Assembly: GCA_020633495.1 (NCBI GenBank)
Contig: JACKDR010000036.1
Location: forward strand, 1 to 57,700
Direction of reading: 5' to 3'
Source of the DNA: Kofleriaceae bacterium
Lineage (GTDB): Bacteria; Myxococcota_A; Polyangia; Haliangiales; Haliangiaceae
DNA: 57,700 bases
Part shown: positions 55,378 through 57,700 of the stretch, piece by piece
Position numbering within the stretch: position 1 is the first letter of the stretch
Layout: the number at the start of each line of letters is the position of its first letter
Made by a program: the position numbers and the translations under genes
The notes under the pieces: model-generated
Database searches by the model: none
Told to the model about the DNA's origin: nothing
The model's input: only the letters and a program-made list of their open reading frames with translations

Positions 55378-56816
55378 GCCGGCGTCGCCGCGGCGGCGTC
55401 GGGCAGGGCGGCCTCCAACTCCTCGAGGGCGTCGCCGGCGTAGACCGCGAGCCGCTGCAGGTGGGGCAGGCCGACCCGGCAGCCGGTGAAGCCGAAGTTC
55501 AACGTGTCGATGTAGCCGTTGATCGTGATGTTGAGGCCGTAGCCGTGGAACGGGATCGACAGCGGGTACAGCGCCTCCATGCGGGCGCCGCGGAAGTACA
55601 GCGGCTGGGTCGGCCCCGGCACGTTGGAGATGACCAGGTTGAACGCCGGCCGCATCCGCCCGGCGGTGAAGGTCAGCTGCTGCAGGCTCAGCGGCGCCAT
55701 CATCATCGCGCTGTACTGGAGGATCGCGTTCTTCGACATGCCGCGCAGCTGCTCCTTGGCGCGGTGGGTCGACGCGACGATCGCGTGCAGCCGCTCGACC
55801 GGATCCTCGAGGTCGGTGGCCAGCGACGCCAGGATCGAGCCGACCGCGTTGCCGCCGCCGGGATCGTCCTTGGGCCGCACGTTGACCGGCAGCATCGCGA
55901 TCAGCGGCTCGTCGGGCAGGGCGTCGAGCTCGAGCAGGTAGCGGCGCAGCGCCGCGCCGCATAGCGCCAGGCAGGCGTCGTTGACGGTGCCCCCGACGGC
56001 GTGGGCGACCCGGCGCAGCCGGTCGATCGCGTACTGCTGGGTGGCGAAGCGGCGGTTGCGGCTGATCCGCCGGTTGAAGATCGTGCGCGGCGCCTGCATC
56101 GGCGCCACCAGCTGGTGATCGCCGGCGCGCACCGAGCGCACCACGTTCATCAGCGCGCGGCCGGCGACCCGCGCCGCGCCGGCCTGCTCGCGCGCCGCCT
56201 CGAACAGGGCGTCGAGGGTGGGCACCGCGGCGTCGTCGTCGGGCTCCGGCCGGGCGTCGTCGTCGTGATCCTCGTCGCGCGACCGCCGCGGCCGCGGCGG
56301 CTGGGCGAAGAACATCGGCGTGCTGCGGTCCGCGGGATCGGTCGACAGCGTCGCCGCCAGCATCTTCATGCCGGTGTAGCCGTCGACCAGGGCGTGGTGG
56401 ATCTTGAAGTACAGCGCGAACCGACCGCCCTCGAGCCCCTCGATGATGTGCAGCTCCCAGGGCGGCCGGTGGAAGTCGATCGACGCGCCGTGCAGCCGCG
56501 ACACCAGGATGCCCAGCTCGCGCTCGTCGCCCGGCGACGGCAGCGCCGAGCGGCGCACGTGGTAGTCGATGTCGAAGTCGTCGTCCTCGACCCAGCTCTG
56601 CAGCGGGTTCTTGAGCAGCTCGGGGAACCGCAGCTTGAGGTTCCACGGCGCGCACACCCTGGCCGACGCCCGCAGCTCGTCGGTGAGCGCGCGCAGGAAC
56701 CCGGGCGCGGCGTCGGCCGGCGGCGTGAACGGGAACAGCGCGCCGACGTGCATCATCGACTCGCGGCTCTCCCCGGCGAGGAAGACCGCGTCCATCATCG
56801 TCAGCTTCTTGGGCAT
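55374..56816 (-). CDS. Wax ester synthase/acyl-CoA:diacylglycerol acyltransferase (WS/DGAT)
   Basis: This 480-residue protein has the catalytic motif KIHHALVDGYTG near residue 140, which is H-H-x-x-x-D-G. It starts with KLTMMDAVFLAGE, the family's usual M-D-x-x-F-L opening, and also has NDACLALCGAALRRYLLE, LIAMLPVNVRPK and FNLVISNVPGP. All are hallmarks of the bacterial WS/DGAT family that makes triacylglycerol or wax esters. An acidic, Arg-rich insert (DDHDDDARPEPDDDA) near residue 190 is unusual. Start ATG 56816 has AGGAG 8 nt upstream and TATGAT about 20 nt upstream. Coupled to the endonuclease V gene. Confidence 0.9.
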   Translation of the reverse strand: MPKKLTMMDAVFLAGESRESMMHVGALFPFTPPADAAPGFLRALTDELRASARVCAPWNLKLRFPELLKNPLQSWVEDDDFDIDYHVRRSALPSPGDERELGILVSRLHGASIDFHRPPWELHIIEGLEGGRFALYFKIHHALVDGYTGMKMLAATLSTDPADRSTPMFFAQPPRPRRSRDEDHDDDARPEPDDDAAVPTLDALFEAAREQAGAARVAGRALMNVVRSVRAGDHQLVAPMQAPRTIFNRRISRNRRFATQQYAIDRLRRVAHAVGGTVNDACLALCGAALRRYLLELDALPDEPLIAMLPVNVRPKDDPGGGNAVGSILASLATDLEDPVERLHAIVASTHRAKEQLRGMSKNAILQYSAMMMAPLSLQQLTFTAGRMRPAFNLVISNVPGPTQPLYFRGARMEALYPLSIPFHGYGLNITINGYIDTLNFGFTGCRVGLPHLQRLAVYAGDALEELEAALPDAAAATPA

Positions 56817-56835
56817 CCAGGCGCTCCTGCGGCGA

Positions 56836-57207
56836 TCATACGGGCAAGCCGCCCCGCGCGGCGGCGATCGCGTCGACGACGCGGCCCAGGCGGTTGACGA
56901 CGAACAGGTGGGCGGCGCCGTCGCGCGTGGTGACCCGCAGGCGGGTCCGCAGGCCGCCGTCGAACAGGTTCCAGGTCCGCGGCTGGCGGCCGACGTCGGC
57001 GATCTGATCGAGCGGCACGCTCCAGACCTCGCCGCCGAGCGAGCGATCGACCCGGTTGGGACGGAACCGCAGCCGCCGGTCGGTGAGCGCGAGCTTGCCG
57101 CCGACGGCGCGCCACCGCGACACGGTGTGGTTGGCGAGGATCTCCAGCGTCACCTGCTCGCCGTCGTCGAGCGGCACGTCCGGTACCCACCAGGCGTCGA
57201 ACCCCAT
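56836..57207 (-). CDS. GRAM/PH-like domain protein
   Basis: This 123-residue protein has the pattern EQVTLEILANHTVS, GGKLALTDRRLRFRPNRVD, VWSVPLDQIADV and LRVTTRDGAAHLFVV, which matches the GRAM/bPH fold: seven strands with the L-T-D-R-R-L-x-F repeat seen in many bacterial PH-like proteins. A C-terminal helix ends the chain. There is no signal peptide or membrane segment. It probably binds lipid or protein at the membrane. ATG 57207 is chosen because it matches the fold start. The gene is 19 nt upstream of the wax-ester synthase gene on the same strand, so co-transcription is plausible. Confidence 0.65.
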   Translation of the reverse strand: MGFDAWWVPDVPLDDGEQVTLEILANHTVSRWRAVGGKLALTDRRLRFRPNRVDRSLGGEVWSVPLDQIADVGRQPRTWNLFDGGLRTRLRVTTRDGAAHLFVVNRLGRVVDAIAAARGGLPV

Positions 57208-57290
57208 GCGCCTTGATAGGGTGCGAGGCGCCGCGCCGCAAGCCCCGCGCGCACGTGACAACCGCCGGCCGATGACTCACGCTCGAAGAC

Positions 57291-57467
57291 GTGAGCGAGG
57301 ACACCGTCACCGTCCGCTGCCCGTACTGCCGGGAGAAGGTGCGGCTCTACGTCGACCCCGACACCGCCGGCACCTTCGTCGAGGACTGCGAGGTGTGCTG
57401 CCGGCCGTGGTCGGTCACGGCCTGGCGCGAGGGTGGCCGGCTGCGCGTCGACGTCCAGCCGGCGTGA
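57291..57467 (+). CDS. CPXCG-motif cysteine-rich small protein
   Basis: This 58-residue protein has VRCPYCREKVRLYVDP and FVEDCEVCCRPWSVTAW, giving two CxxC knuckles separated by about 22 residues, as in the CPXCG small zinc-ribbon family. The GTG start has a CACGCT ending 7 nt upstream and lies 83 bp from the divergent GRAM gene. The length matches the family (around 60 residues). The metal is probably zinc; role unknown. Confidence 0.75.
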   Translation: MSEDTVTVRCPYCREKVRLYVDPDTAGTFVEDCEVCCRPWSVTAWREGGRLRVDVQPA

Positions 57468-57482
57468 CCCGCGGCGGCGCCG

Positions 57483-57700
57483 CTAGTTCAGGTACCAGAT
57501 CGCGCCGTTGAGCGCGGTGGCGAAGCCGACCCAGGCCAGGTACGGCACCAGCAGCGCCGCCGCGGCGCGCCGCTGCCGCGCGAACACCGCGATCGTGGCG
57601 ACGATCGCGACCAGCAGCGCCGCGATCACCGCCAGCGCCGCGCCGGTCGCCTCGAGCCCGAAGAATACCGGCGTCCACGCCGCGTTCAGCGCCAGCTGCG
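57483..57700 (-). CDS. tspO: TspO/MBR-family membrane protein, C-terminal part (truncated by window edge)
   Basis: 71 codons are visible in one frame before the window ends. The start lies outside. QLALNAAWTPVFFGLE, then hydrophobic helices (AALAVIAALLVAIVATIAVF) and LLVPYLAWVGFATALNGAIWYLN match the end of TspO/peripheral benzodiazepine receptor proteins, whose signature is A-W-T-P-x-F-F and the closing P-Y-x-x-W-x-x-x-A-x-x-x-N. These are membrane tryptophan-rich sensory proteins that bind porphyrin. Confidence 0.85.
   Translation of the reverse strand, partial: QLALNAAWTPVFFGLEATGAALAVIAALLVAIVATIAVFARQRRAAAALLVPYLAWVGFATALNGAIWYLN

Overview
The window is very GC-rich DNA (third codon positions are almost all G or C) with closely spaced genes on both strands. 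It most likely comes from a Myxococcota-type deltaproteobacterium. This is an inference from several traits together: eukaryote-like Ser/Thr kinases fused to ATPase/TPR modules, a sigma-54 activator with FHA-like and GAF domains, many lipoproteins, a trypsin-like protease with a MYXO-CTERM-like tail, a giant TPR protein, and a fadN/fadA beta-oxidation operon. No rRNA, tRNA, CRISPR or prophage was seen.

Layout. 1-12 kb: end of a TonB-dependent receptor-like barrel, a 2584-residue TPR protein, a crotonase-fold enzyme without the two hydratase glutamates, and a lipoprotein. 12-15.4 kb: a lipid (diacylglycerol) kinase, a 0.96-kb non-coding block holding a long inverted repeat and about five copies of a ~108-bp tandem repeat, then a protein that is acidic in its first half and Lys/Ala/Pro-rich (histone H1-like) in its second. 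15.4-22.2 kb: a biosynthetic island with asparagine synthase, a small membrane protein and, divergently, acyl carrier protein, NAD-synthase-like ATP pyrophosphatase, AMP-forming ligase and an outer-membrane barrel. 22.3-24.8 kb: a tandem pair of related lipoproteins and a DUF2214-like/cytochrome c fusion. 25-32 kb: fadN-fadA, an OmpA-like protein, a dihaem cytochrome lipoprotein, a GIDE-like membrane protein and a 2-hydroxyacid dehydrogenase. 32-35.6 kb: sdhCAB. 35.7-38.3 kb: a secreted lipin-like (LNS2) lipoprotein and a REP-associated tyrosine transposase (RAYT) flanked by its presumed palindromes. 38.3-48.8 kb: a PknK-like kinase, an FtsH paralogue, a frameshifted receptor kinase and a divergent FHA/GAF/sigma-54 activator. 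48.8-57.7 kb: a metalloprotease, maleylacetate reductase, YkgJ-like protein, UspA with a zinc-ribbon tail, the trypsin-like protease, endonuclease V coupled to a wax-ester synthase/DGAT, a GRAM-like protein, a CPXCG protein and the end of tspO.

Two patterns cut across the genes. First, a 17-bp palindrome (CGGGTGTCTGACACCCG and its A-centred complement) recurs about 13 times. Every copy is intergenic, most lie between convergent genes, and eight lie around the RAYT. I read this as a complete REP/RAYT system. One copy seems to supply the -35 box of the neighbouring lipoprotein gene. Second, about ten genes have a -10-like hexamer (TAGGAT, TAGACT, TAGGCT and similar) ending 5-7 nt before the start codon, with no Shine-Dalgarno between, which suggests widespread leaderless transcription. 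Both patterns were read directly from the sequence. Their functional reading is inference.
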